A stretch of DNA of 64,000 bases from positions 36,098,698 through 36,162,697 of the forward strand of contig OW121855.1 of the NCBI GenBank assembly GCA_933228895.1, written 5' to 3'. A program made the translations under genes and the position numbers. The stretch comes from Platycnemis pennipes. Lineage: Eukaryota; Arthropoda; Insecta; Odonata; Platycnemididae. Of this stretch, positions 19,908-34,900 are shown one piece after another (position 1 is the stretch's first letter; each line of letters begins with the position of its first letter). Below the pieces are notes generated by a model that was not told where the DNA came from, did no database searches, and worked only from the letters and a program-made list of their open reading frames with translations.

Positions 19908-22900
19908 CTATTTAAACAAAGCACAATGTGTTAGCTCCATATACTACACAATGGAAATTAGTCTGATTTCCTAGCTATTGCAACATAACAAACATCTACA
20001 AGTTAATTTGTGAGCTGTCAAAAGGGCTAGAAGAAGAGCGTGATAAGCCCCTCTTTACTTGAGTGCATAAGTGAAATATCATGGAAGGAGATACTGAAAA
20101 ACAATAGCTGATTTCTACGTACTTATAGTGGGCGAATACATACTGAAATTTTAATAGAAGTATTTTCATTCAACAAAAATAGTAGATGCTATGATTACCA
20201 TACACTTAACATGGGTGGTAAAAATAATATATGAACACCACACATCCATACACCAACTTTTAACTTTTAGGAGGAAGAGGGAGATGATATGTGGAGGGAA
20301 AGAGTGGGAGGAGACTAGAGCATATGTTTTAAGAATGAGAAATGACCTCAGTGAGAAAGCTGTTTAGACCTATACTTTCAGAAAATAGCGTAAAGAACAT
20401 AAACATTAGATTAAAATGTCATTCAGAGTAAATTCTTAGGTATATAGGAAGATTTTAATTATTTTCTTTAGTTCACTTTTCCATGGCTCCACGGTTCCAT
20501 CCACAGGTCCTGTTCCCATGGTTACCACTTTAAGACTATAATATACTTCAATTTCTTAGGCCTTGCATGGCGTAGTGGTTAGTGCGTTGGATTAACAATG
20601 ATAGGGGCTCAAGTTCAAATCCCCCAAATGGGAATTTTTTCCACTCGAAAAGCTTAAGATTTCAATGTGTAGACTTTCATAATTATAAATGAATCATTAG
20701 TCATAGTTCATGAAGCGTTTTAATGTGATTTTACCCCAAAACATGGGAAACACGTTCAAGGAAACCTGTTCAAAATGAATATTTTAATGTCCCTTTTGTC
20801 TGGTCATTTTTCTCTGAAATACAAAGCACTTAGCGTACAATTAATTTTTAGTCCTAGCAAATTAGATGTTTATTTGTATTCAAGTCTCTTAGACAATTAA
20901 ATATAACATATTTATAACATATAGCGTAAAGTGCAAACATTTGTCATGTCCCGAATGGGCACATGGATCTTGATGGAATTTTGCTATTCTAAATTTCACT
21001 TTCCCAAAAGATATTTGTGTACTGTTAATGGGCATCGCTCAGATTAGCCAACAGCCAATGCCTCGAGAGTAAGATTTCACTTTCGACTTCGCACTTCCCC
21101 TTCTCTCCTGCCCCTTGACCGAAAAACATCCTCCTTTTGCCTTTTATATATTGGAGTGCACGGTGGCTTTTGGGAGACGATTGGTGAATCGGTTGTCATC
21201 GGAATGTAGGCCATCATCGGAGACCGATGCGCAGACCGTTGGGTCCGTGCTCTAAGCTGCGCCATCCACCCGTACTGAACGCTCATTCTCTTCTATCCTC
21301 CCGAGCTAGAGGTAATGTGTATAACTCTCTTTTGGCTATTCGAGACACGATTGGTTTACTTCTTGACTCCGAATAAATTCTGTCTTTAGCACAAACCTTT
21401 TGCTTTATTACTTGTTCCCGACACCAAGGGCAAGAACCCAGAATTATTATGTTGGAAGAATCGAGCCCCTGCGGGGCCGAAGCTCTACACATTTACTTTT
21501 ACAATAAACTAGTGTAGTTTTATAAACATCTAATTTACTAGGACTAAAAAGTAAAAAAATGAAAAAAAAAAATTTAAACATGCTTTTCTAAAAAAAATAA
21601 AATCTAAGAAAAAGAAATATCTTCTCATCGTACTAAAAAAATAAAAAATAATATTTTCTCAAGTGAATTCAAGTTTAGCCTAGTTCTGGGAATAATTAAA
21701 TGCAATTCAAGGAAATTATCCACACAATGAATTATTTATGAACATTAAAAGGAAGTAAATTTGGTTTCAACAATATAAAATATTTAAAGTTGTCTATTTA
21801 TGCAAGGCTACAACGAAAAGCATGGGGCACTCTTTCATATCCGATATCGATATAAATTAATTAAATATAAAGATATTGGTATTCAGTGGAATAGAGCGCT
21901 TCAATATGTAATTTATAGTAAATCTTTAAATGAACTAAAGTTAAGGAGCGAAATACATGAGGTCGCACCCCATGCTTGTCGTTCAAATTAAAAAGGGATT
22001 GGGAGTTCATGAAAGCCTCAGCTGGGGTAAAGAAGAAAAAAACACCTCCCATCAGAGGGAGAGAAAAAAGACATGCTCCACAGGAACTTTAAAGAGTCGC
22101 ACGTCAAGAGGTACAACAGGAAAAGTCATAGGGTTTACCTGATCGAGTAAATATTTTTCTATAATGCATATAACAAAAGGTTAAAAAAGTTCAGCTCTAC
22201 CTTCTTTTTTGTAGATATCAAGGAATACTTTGACAAGAGGCTCCTTTGATCCAGTGACTTGAATTCTTGATTTAATTACATCAGCAGGAAATATCACAAG
22301 CCAAAATGTAAAACCTCCAATACCACCTGATATCATTGTTTTCAAAGGCCCTGAAATGGAATTATTAAAATATGGAGTAAACAAATCAATGCATTCTGAA
22401 GTGGCTGTGTTTTTGACAAAGGTTTTGCAGACAATTATCAGACACATTTTAATTAGAAATGAACATTTCTACACCAATCTACCTAATATACATTTCTGTT
22501 TAAGTCCAAGTCCCTGAAGATATTAATTAATAAAATAATGTTCACATTACATTCCTCAACAAGTAAAAATTATCCTTTTAAGAAAGGTGGGTAAAAGCAG
22601 GCTTTCTTGAAGTAATGATCCTAGCCACTGATAATGGTATGACTAGTTGTTGATGATGAATGTTGTTCCAAGATGAGTAACCAGAAACTCAAAAGAATCC
22701 TGAGGGATCAACACACCTGGATTCACAGAGATTGGAGCAGTCTTGCAATATAAAAACCTAATTCAGTGGAACTCTTCAGTCAGGCAGCCTTGAGACCCTA
22801 CAAGTGCTGGACCACACAAAATGCTTGTTCATAGACTGTCACAAATTATCAAAGCCAGTAAAAAGTGTTTAGTTCCCAAACTTGCCAGGTTACAATCTAT

Positions 22901-25900
22901 ATTTACCACTATAACATTACAGCATTACCCTGTGCAAAGTAACTTAAAGGCTGGGCCGGAATGAACTTTTGAATAAATTAGTTGACTTTCAACCGGAGTC
23001 TGAAATGTTATTGGCTCAAAATTCAAAATACTCCTGTAAGTCACATATAGCCATCTTATACCTTGCCTTAGGTATCAGTATCTCAAAAACAATCTCAAAT
23101 TTCCCTCCCTAAAAAGTAGTAAAAATATGTTAACATACAAAAACAATTTCTTGAAATTTTCAGTGCCTATTTGATTGTACAGCATCACCAGTGTGAAATA
23201 ATTATTTTCATATTCTGGTGATTTTGTCAGTGTGGGTTGCCTGCCATGGAAAGACAATCTAATTTTATTGCATCCACATCACAAAATTACATTCTTGACA
23301 CCTTCAGCACTGGTAAAGAAGAAACCTTCTTTCTTTGTGTTCACTATCTAGTCATTCTTGTGCAGGAAACAGGCACTGGAAAGAATGAATCTAGTCTTAC
23401 TCTGTCCACTTCCAAGTGGTCACACAGTTGCGTTCTTGACGGCAGTCAGTGCCAAAATGCAGGAAATCCACTTTATTTGAGTTAATGGCCTAAAGAAATT
23501 GTACATAGATGTATTGTGTCAAAGATATAAATTTATGGATTGTGTTGGTGTTTGCAACATGCCTAAACCAGCATGCAGTGGACTATCCATGAACTAAAAA
23601 CTACATATTCAAAATGTGCCGGATAATAGTTGCCAGATTAAAGGATGCCAGACTGTAAAAGTCCAGCTGCACTTAAAATAGCTACAACAGTGACAAGAGA
23701 TCTAACCAATCCTTTGGTCCAATGTCCATTTGGATCAAATTCAGCATTCAATTTATATCAACAAATATTTGGTCGCCCTTCACACATACAGGGGCAAGAT
23801 TACATACTCAATTCATTCACACTAACATAAACAAGTGGATTATGGTTATGAAAAATTTTAACTTAGCTCACCTATTTGATCTTTACTTTGCCCCTCCTTG
23901 GCCAAAATCTGCCTGCAGGCCTCATACCCACCAAAAAAGAAAAAATATCCAGGCATTTCTCGAGCAATTGTGGATGTCAAGCCTCTAAACAAGCCAGGAA
24001 TACCTTCTTGGACAAGTATCTGTTTGGTTAGCTTAAATGGACCTATTTTATCCTAAAATAAAAACAACAATAAACAGCAACACATTGAGGTGCATTATAA
24101 ATATTTTTATAGCATAATTATGGCTTTGACTAATGTTCAACCAATCTGACCAGACATGACAACAGTTTTCATTTAGAAACATCATGCTCCATCACTAATC
24201 ACTAGATCCACCTCATTTTCAATGGTATCATGTAATAAATGCTCCCAAAGATGACAACCTTTCCATGATCCCATTGAATTACATATTACACGTTGCTGAA
24301 AAAAAACTAGTCTTCAGTATGACTAGTCCTTATTTCTATGTTTGATGCAGCCCTCCCCTCAGGTCTTGTGATGCCTGAGGAAGGAGGAGACGGGCAGAGG
24401 CAATACGTGACCAGCCCCCATCATCCCCCTGCTTCATTTGCTACTTGATCTAACCATTTTATCTTTAATGCCATAAAGAAGCATGCTCCAGATTTAAGTT
24501 ATAATAGAGTTTCCTTACTTCTCAACTTATTCCAACGGTAAAGATTCTCCTTATGGTAGGAGACCATCTTTACCTGGGCTACTCTACTGACTATTCCTTC
24601 CTAGCACAAAATAACCAAGAGTATTATTTTTACTTTATTGCCTGTTGGAATAAGTTTTCAATAGAGTATTCCACATCAACTTCACATTTTCTAAATGGCT
24701 CCTCCTAATCTCCATTTCCCATTTTAGTTTGGCACAATTCCCACATTTTCTCATGCTATCCAAAATGCCCTTTCTTTTCTTCCATTAACCCTTGTCTATC
24801 CAACTTTCTAACTACAGTCACGGCCTTTGCAATTACATGGTTCCTAATTAATTTTTCCATCTACCCACTTGATGCCATCCTGAATTTTATCAACAGCTTT
24901 CTTCTTCCCCACCATCCTTGTACTTGATAATTCATCCTCATCTCGGGATCCAGATACTCCACTATCCTCACTTGTACCATCTGGAGAATGCACAGCTTTT
25001 GATTGAGTTGTTTATCCTTTTAATGCACAGCTGTTACTCAGAGCTTTCAATAGTATAATTAATATAGTCTATCAAACACCTTCTCAAAGTCAGTAATGTG
25101 GCATTTTTTGGTACCCCTCCCCCCCTCGTTGGACATAACCCCTCGGCGGACTAATTATCCTCCGGACTTAGCCGCAGTACTTGCTCGACAGGCGTAGCTA
25201 ACGACAGGCGGAGCCAACGACGCCAACAATGCCTATGTTTCCAAAATGCATCGATTTCGTCTGCTTCGTTTCGTCAGCTCGTTCAGCAGCTCCTTCAGCC
25301 GCTCCTTTCCCTCTCCAGAAGCTCTACCACTTATATAGCCCCCAAAGCGTGGAAGAAGACCAGAAGTTAGGCCATCGTACGAGCCGTTATTTTGGTGTTC
25401 CCCCGCCGTAGTGAAAAAAGAGTCCCGGATGAACCAATCCTAAGCTTCCACCTCGCCCCCTTCACATCATGCCACCTTTTCCTCCCCTCAATTTGCACCA
25501 ATGGAATTCCACGTTAAACCCCATTGCACTTTGACCTTCCAGAATATAGCCCCTCCTTACCCCAGAGAATACCTCCCCTCTCACGCCCTCTATTCCAGTG
25601 GAGACGGCAAAGAGACGATATCGAGGCGAGGTGAGAGGAGAGTTAGTGTTTGTCGATTCTCCTTTTTGCACCATGGACTTTTGGTGCAAGTTATTAGTTT
25701 TCCCGAAATGGTGAAGAGTATTTCTATTTTGTTGGTTTGTACCTTGTTGTTTAAATACAGTGTTTGATTAGTTAAATTGTCATACTTTTGTGGTTTTTTC
25801 TATTTCTGACCTCATCTTGCTCACCCGTCTTGGAAAGAATACTTGTCCTTTGGACAAGCGTTTCTCGTGAACTGCTGTTCTTCTTTCGAGAAACACTGCA

Positions 25901-28900
25901 GTAAAACAAAAATCATTTTGACTACACTCAATATTCTTCCCCAGTGTTGTTCTCATTAGTGAAGGCATCTTAAGTTGCCCTCCCCATCCTAAACCCCAAC
26001 TCCTCTAAAATCTCACTTCCCTTCATTAACCTCATAAATGAGACCATGAAATCACTGATTTTCAATTTTATCGTGAGTCTTCAGCATTTCTATCGAGATA
26101 CATAATGTACAATCCACATCCTACTGCCTTCATCATCTTAATTTCCTATATCCCAAACTAAATCTTGTAGCCTCTGAATTGATAAGATTAATAGACATTG
26201 ATAATTATTTTTCTTCTAAAATTAACCTAATAAAATAAATACTAATTTGGGAATCATCCCATGATTCCCAAATTTTTTCATGTATAATAACAAATACCTC
26301 ACAAAGAATAACTAAGCAAATATTTTGGGTATCATCTTTTAGAAGTCACCAAATATCAGAGGTATAAAAGTTATTCTTAAGTGTCAATTATTCACTTATG
26401 ATGGTGCAATTATGCATACCTGAGCATGTTTGAGCATATGACTAAAATAATTATATATATAAGGTATACCTTAAGTGTCTTAGATGCAGACTCTGCATTT
26501 GCTGCATTTTGTTTCAAATTTTTCGTAATCTCAGCATTGTTAGCAGCATTTTTAGCAGCATTTACTTCATTCAAGGCTTGCAATCGACATTTTACTAGTT
26601 CAGTTGGGCACAATGTGAAGGATGAGAAGAAAGCAGCAAGGCAGCCAGCGACTGCATTCCCAAGAATTGACAAGTCATCTGTTTTCTAAGAGAAATAAAT
26701 TTCTAATGACTGAAATGCATTTTAAGCCAATATTTTATCAATTACAAAAACAATAACACAATTAAATGAGAAATAATGGAGCAGACAAGTTAACAAGGGC
26801 AATATGAAATCTAACTACATAAAAGTGGATTCAATCACTCACTAAAATTATTCATGTTATTATTAAATACCTACTAAATAAATTTACATGATTAATAAAG
26901 CATTAACTAATGATACATAAGGTATTTAGTATATTAATGATTACAGTAGTATATTTAGTCATAAACGTAGATTATTTAGCCAGACATAAATATGCCCACA
27001 TTAAAGAAAGAAACATATGCACAAGGAATCCCATGAGAATTAATTATGTATTTAAGGTTAAGTTTCAGAGTTAAGTGCTGCAAGCAGCACAAGGAAATTA
27101 ATTTGAAGATGCTGAATCACAAGCTCTTTATACTTGTGAAATATTACTTTCAATCCCAATCATAATTATCTTTCATGAGAAATATTAGTCAAGATTTCAC
27201 TCCCCAATAATGAAACATTTATTCATGAGGCATTTCATGATATAAAATGGTCATGAAGTGACAGAAATGGAATTTTTTCTTGAAAAGTTTTATTAGTAAT
27301 TGAGCAAAATAACCTAATTCATTATCATTCAAATGTAATTCAAATATCATGCAATCACTTTCCCCAGCCTCTCTTTTGCCGGTCAAATGAAATACATTAT
27401 TCCTTTATCTCATATTATTATGTGAAAACATAAGAAAACCTAGTATAGTACAACAAAGCACATGCACTTCCTCCAAAGCATTCCTCACTCAAATCAACCT
27501 AAGATACTTGAAAAAAAATATTAACCGGCTAACACATATACCATGATAAAAAGGGTGCAATTTTTTAAAGGTGCATATCAACTTTTAAGGAATTTAAACA
27601 CTCATTACTTGTTTAAAAATCCAGTGGTCTTCATTGAAATCAAATCAAGCTAAATGGAAGCAATAATACATTCTGTTCAGTCCTTCAATTTCATTTAAGC
27701 CTTCCATTTGTAGAACATGCTTTAAATACAGAACAGTTTGCCAAACCTGTTGAAATGATGGTAGGCAAAAGTAAAATTGTGAAAATTCACAACAGCATAG
27801 CATAAAGTAAAAACCTTCTACACAAATACCATTTGCACATTCATCACTATTTGAGCAAATTACTGGATTCACACCAATTGTGAGGAACAAGAGAGGCATG
27901 AGATCAACAGGTATAAATATCAGAAACCTTGAATAAACAAACTAAGCCATTTCAACGGAGATAAGTTAGCCTTGTGGCACATAAAAGGAATGGAAATTTT
28001 GTTAAATATATGATACAAAATTCCACAATAGCTTTTAATCAGTTTCACAACAGTGTCACTAGATTAATTCAGATAAATTTTATTATTTTCCACCTATTTT
28101 TACTATTTACCATGCACACTGAACCCAGTCACATCCTAAAGAAAAGTAATTTTACAAACCTTGACAATAATCCCATCTCCGATAAAAAAATTAATTTACT
28201 CTAAATACAGTCTTCACTGAGAAATGCCATATATCCAAAGTTAATTGATATTTGATTTGATTGTGAATAGGCAACTCTTATTCAAGCAAAGGTCCCCAAA
28301 ATCCAGCCAAACCCAAATCCAAAAGGTAAATTACAACCAAATATTCCGATAAATATTCATTATTGATGGACGAATAAGCTTGCTGGCAATTAATGTGACA
28401 CTTCACCTTCATATAACATTAGAATCCATGGTTTTGAAATAATCGCAGATGTTAATTCTTTCCATAACCCTTGTCTTACCAGGAACTAAAGAAATACTGT
28501 GTACACTTGTTTGTAGGTTATTCTTGTGTATAGGTAGATCACCCAAATGTTTATTTAAAATTTTTATATTTTACATATCTCGTGTATAAGTAGCAGAAGG
28601 CAGACAGCAGTAGTTTTAGTGGTGGGAAGACATAACTGTGGGGTTACTATAACACAGTAATAATGGCAGTGAATTTCAGAATGTGACCTTGTAGAAGTGA
28701 CTAACTGGCATCTCAAATAATATCCTTTTTTTAACTTAATATAAATACCTCTCTCATGAATAGGTAGACACTTGATTTTTGTTTGACCCCAAAAATAATG
28801 TATTTAAAGGTCAACCTAGGGTTGGGAGTACACATATACAGTAATTCATGAAAAATATTCATGGGAACGTTTACAACAAAGCTACTTCAAGGACTCCTGG

Positions 28901-31900
28901 TATGTTTTTAATAACAGCAAGAGAGCATGTACATATTTAACCAAAATAATTTAGACTAAAGGAATTTTGTTACTGAAAATAACTGAGTTGGATTAAGTTT
29001 TTTTAATCCATTTTAAATTTAGCCATCTCAAAAGTTGCCTATGAAGGCATATAAAGAATTGCACATTTCTATTGGGCGCACACAGAAATAAAAAATTGAA
29101 ACAACGACTTTCACACTGGGAATCTAAAACGAAGTATCAATTGTTAAAGTTCCCAATCATGGACAACTATTTCATATTCTAATGATTTTCATCCAGAATC
29201 CTAAACTGTGTACATATAATGTGATTTTTACCTTGAGCAAAAAATTTTTCCTTAGATATGATTATAGGCATTTAAGAAATCTGTCACTGCCACTGTGCTG
29301 CCAAAGGTTTTTCTAAAATTGATATGAATTTTCTACAAAGAATAGTTGTAATGAATCACAACACCTCTTTTTGACTCTTTCCATCTTTCCTCTACACTAT
29401 CCTTTATTGGCATATCTTCGAATGTGCATGTACTAGCTTTTTGTATTCACTCTTTTTTCTACAATAATGGTTTCTGCATCATATTTCCTCATCTATCTTT
29501 CCATGCTATGCATTACAAATTAACATTAAATTTCAAGTATTTAAGTTGCAGCCAAGTTTTTTATTAACTGCCCATTTTTCAAATGGCTCTTTTAATACAC
29601 TAGGTTTTCCTTTAGATCACCATATTTCCTACCCCTCTTAATAATGTACAAATTTTCTTTTTTGTCCTCACACCTCCTTCCTTAACCAGTATTCTGCCTT
29701 TGGTATTCCATTGTCCTAATAACTTAATCCATTCAACTACTCTGTCTCCACATAATTTACACCCAAACCTTTCCAAAATTGGTAAAAAGTAATATCAGAG
29801 TTCATTTTAATAACATCATCACTTTTCACCAACACTATTTCCTACCTTTGTCTATTTTTCTACCTTTACACGGGGGCAATGAACTTATGTTTCATGAAAT
29901 TACTTCAGCATCTAATGCACCTAAAACCCAACTACTACTGCCTGAGAACATGGAGCAATGAGAGTAAATATGATGGGAATGGAGGATTCTGAAGGTAAGC
30001 TCCAGTCAGGGCATGATATTAAACGATACTTTGATTCTATTTGTGTAAAAACCAATAAAAAATGTTAAAGATGGAATAATTGTAGTTTATGATAAAATAT
30101 TTTTTAACATTAAAGGGCACCAAAAAAATACTACTCATGACAAAAATAAAATGCTCAATACTAAAGGCAACTTAAATAGCTAGCCAAAACTCAGACCTTG
30201 GATGCAGTAAAGGAGGCAATAACTTTTTGGCAGGCACCATAACCAGCAAATAAAACTGAATTCTCAGCAACATTGGCAGCCACAGCTGGAATCGTACCAG
30301 CATATAGACCTCTGGCTATTCCTTCCTGTGTTAATGTGCGTTTAAAACAATCCACCATGCCTGAGTACAACTGTGGAAATGCTTGCATCTTCACTTTTAC
30401 AGTGTCCAATGGTTGCCCTACATAAACAGAAGCCACCCCACCTAAAAATAAAAAAAACACATGATATTCCCAAAAAACACTGATGAAATACTGTTATAAT
30501 GTGTGCTCCATGAGCCTCTTTTTCTATGTTTAATAATTATATTTGCATGGCAATACTGTATTTCTTCTTCCACCATGCTGAAAGTGCCTTAATTAACGTG
30601 CAACATCTTGAAATTGGCAGTGCACAACATTAATTTCCCATTTCATCCATGGTATTTCATAAATACCTTAACTGCAACTTAAAACATTTGATATTATTAC
30701 AATCTTATACCTTTGAACAAAACTAGAATTGGGCTGATACGGGGTATGGGCCATTTTCCCGATACTTCGATACTTTCGAGTATTTGCTTTTTTTGGACAC
30801 TTGTATTTGAAAGTATTCGTTCGGTGAAAATCATCTAAAAACAATTTTAAAATCCCACCTTCTTCAACTGACCTACCAACGGGTCGCGTACTTGTTTACT
30901 TAGCTGCGATCTTCGTGACAGTAAAAGTGAGACAAGTTTTTAGAATAGGCTTTGGGAAAGCCTGAGGCAAAAAGGTCAACATCCTCCGAAAAGTAGATGA
31001 GAATTCACGTACGAAGAAAGTTTGCTGAAATAGCGGCAAAAATTAAACTTCTGCCTACAACTCAAGTTCGTTCTGCTCATCGCATACAGGTGTATTGTAT
31101 TTCCACGGCCGCGTATGTTTCCTTCGGTAAAATTACAAATTGACAATGTCTTCAAGAAAGAGGTAGCATGTCATGGTAGTTCTGGAAAGTTGAGGATTAC
31201 TTAAAAGGCATCAAAGGGAAATTTAATGGCCAAATAACTGGCAGACTCCGGCACAGGTATCACTAAGGTGCGCGAAAATACAAACCAAAGCCAAGTTGTT
31301 GCACTAGTTCAAAATCGGATGGCACGAGTGACCTTCAGAAGTGAATAACAATTTGATTAACATGGTTATAATCCCTTGATTGTCAGAGGGAACCAAAAAT
31401 GTAAAAATATGTGTATAAACAAACAAAACGTAAGCACGCCACTGCGAGCGAAAACAGGAGGCAATTAGCAACGACAGCATCATATTCAGGAATATCACAT
31501 TTGAGGTAGTTTGTGACCTGGCTAAATTTCTTCGAGACGGAGCTAAGGGGGGCCATTCAATAAACGTCGAGTGTGAAAGGTGGGGAGGGGAAGAGGACTC
31601 TTCTTGCTGTCTCACGAAGGGGGTATGGGAATTAACATGATCTCCTCTTTCCACTTCACTTAATCCCAACAAATCAATCTCTCCCCTCTCCATTTCAGGC
31701 TTAATGTTTTCTAGTTTTCCTGCCCTTAACATCGTCCTAACGTTCCATGTCCCGATCCTTGGCATTGTTTCTCTCTTCTCTGGTTTCTTCTTCGCAGCCT
31801 CTGCTGCTGTCTTTCTTTTTGTGTAAGGATTTCGTGAGATGATGACCGCAGAGTCCTTGCTTACCCTGCTGCCGGGCACAACACCCATCCCATTAATATG

Positions 31901-34900
31901 GTCCCGGGCCCCATAGTTGCCAGGATTCAATTCTCTATTGTTCAAGTCCATTGTGTCCTTGGGAGAGATTGAGGTGGTTTCCCTTTGCCTGCCTCAAAAT
32001 ATCAATGAGATTGCCAAATTATTTGCTACATATTTTGCAGGAGTTTATGAGCCACTTGTTTATACGAGTCAAACATATTCATTTCACAGTCATATTAATG
32101 TGTCTACATTATCATTAACTCCACATGATGTACATAACAAACTAAAGAATATTGATGTTAACAAAGGTCCTGGGCCTGATGGCATACCTCCCTTTGTTCT
32201 ATGGCATTGCTGTGATATTCTTACTGAATCTCTCACCTACTTATTTAATTTATCCTTGTCTCAGTGAATATTTCCATACACACTGAAGCTTAGTCAAGTA
32301 GCACCTATTTTTAAGTTAGGCGACAGAGAGGATCTAACAAATTATAGGCCTATTTCAATTCAATCTTGTATCAGGAAAGTTTTTGAGAGTCTAGTCGTAG
32401 ATTATATTAATCCTATCTTTAAATGTGCTATAATAAATGAACAATATGGTTTTCACTCTAGTCCCTCTACCACAACTAACTTAATTACATTCCAGAACTA
32501 TATTTTGAAATCGTTTGACATTGGCTTACAGGTTGCTGCCATTTATATAGATTTTAGTAAGGCTTTTGATAGTTTAAGCATAAATCATCTGATAAGAAAG
32601 CTCCATGCATATGGTGTATGTGGGGGTCAACTCAATTGGTTTACTAGTTATTTAAATAATAGGAAGCAGGTGGTAAAAATTAAATCATATCTATCTGAGG
32701 AATTTGAAGTAACCTCCGGTGTTCCCCAGGGTTCACATTTGGGTCCATTTTTGTTCAATTTTTTATTAATGACATTGCAGATGTAATCATACATCTCTTT
32801 CCATCCAGGCTCTAAGGGTTGCAAAAGGCCCATAAGAATAAGGTCCCACCGAGATACATCGTGATTTCTATAGGATCACCTACCTACTAACTGGCCAAGT
32901 ATCTGACGGGGATTCTACTGCAGTATGTAGGCCATTGTAAGCACCAAATCAAAAACCCATTTGAGTTTGTGAAGATCATCACTGATATGCACCTGGAGAA
33001 TGCAGACATTATGGTCAGCCTTGATGCTGTGTTTCTTTTCACCCAGATATTACTCACAGAGATGCTGAAGCTTTTGGAGACTACGTACAACAAGAACATG
33101 GTCTCTTTCACCACACTTTGATAACCACCTATTCTAAATACGACAACTGTTTTTATGAACAAGCAGATGGAGTAGCCATATAGTCTCCATCATCTCAATG
33201 ATTACAATTTTTTTCAAGGAGTCCTTTAAAGAAAAGTCACTTTCCTCAGCACCTTTGAAGCCGAAGTGCTTTTACAGATATGTGAATGACATATTTATTG
33301 TTTGGCCACATGGATGAGATAAACTTCAACAGTTCTTGAACCACATGAACGATCTACATCCCATCATTCAGTTCATGACAGAGGCAGATAAGGACAATAT
33401 CCTGGTCCATTGGAGGAAGGATGGCAGCCTTGGTCACAGCGCTTACTGTAAGCCTACAAATACTGACATCTACTAGCATGGTCACAACCATCACCAGCCC
33501 TCTCAGGGAAGAGCCGTTTTATCAACCCTTTTCATTTTTGCTAAAGTTATAGTCAACTTAGTGAGCCTCCTATAGGAGATAAGCCACCTGAGGAAGACCT
33601 TCTACCATAATAGCTACAGGGAGGAGAAAATATATTTGGCCATAAAAAGGATGCTCTCCTCGACAGCTCTTGAGACACCTGCAGGGAAGAGTAAAGGCTT
33701 GAACCCCTAGGGGCTAGCTAGCCAGAGCCGGACTACCATACATCTCAAGGGTTTATGGAAAAATATCAAGGATCCTGAAAAAAACTGCATTGAAACCTCC
33801 TTTAGACCCTGCACCAAATTAAGAGACCAAGGTTCAACGTTTGAGGCTTCACTTTGTGGAACCATGAGATAGGAAAAGAAGATTCACTTTGTATATTCCA
33901 CACTAAAATTAGTGTGGAATGTAGGTACAAAGTGAATTTTCTTTTTCAATTAAGAGGCCAACTTGTGAAGGAAAAGGACCCCTGCAACCTCACAACTCCG
34001 GGTGTCTACCAGGTACTGTGCAAGTGTGGACAGGTGTAAGAGGGGGAAACCAGAAGAACAATAGTGACGCAGATCAAAGAGCATCAGAGGAATTATAGGC
34101 TCTACCAATCTGAGAAGTCCATGGTTGCTGAGCATGGCATCAAGCTGGACCATGCCATCCAATGTGAGGACGTAAAAGTCCTGAGATAAAAGATCCGGGA
34201 GATGAAGTAATCCATCTCCAGCCAATTGGCAGATAAGACCTTCAACAGAGACACTGGCTACTCTCTGAGCTACTTCTGGAAACCGGCACTGACGAAAATT
34301 TGGGAAGCTCGAAAAAGGTGGGAACCCTACAGCCAATTAGAAGACACTTGATGCCCAGGCCATGGATATAAATACACGCCAGTTTCTCAGACTCAACATC
34401 AGCATGAGGATGAAGAGTGACACATTAAATTAGCAATATATGCGTGCATATTGGCCAATATGAGTTTTTAAAATTGATTCCTAGGGATGATGTATTTTGA
34501 TGGGATTATGAACCCTCCATCAGTTACTTTCACAGTAAATTTTGAAGAGGGGAATAATTCAAGAAACAACATGCAGTAATAATTTCTTATTGCCTCTTCG
34601 CTCTACCGAACAGCCGATTTCCATCAACTTTCGATAATATCTTCGAACAGGAAAAAATAACTTTCCACGTATGGTCATTTCTAACGAGGAAAATGTATTG
34701 CTCATCGAAATACTTGGAAGTTATGCAAATTGGAGTATGAACTCCGATAACTGACAGAGAAAGCAACAGGTAATCCACTCGGGAGAACAACAGCGGGGTC
34801 GTTTTGCTCATCTCAATATTCCTCTATGATCGAACAAGAATACTGAAATTGCATTAAAACGGAGTAATGGTTACTGTTCCCTCTTCCGTCTATTCATTCT

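Noticed and set aside
20560..20640. Possible tRNA gene
   Set aside because: A- and B-box motifs are present, but the arms do not pair into a cloverleaf, so a SINE head is more likely.
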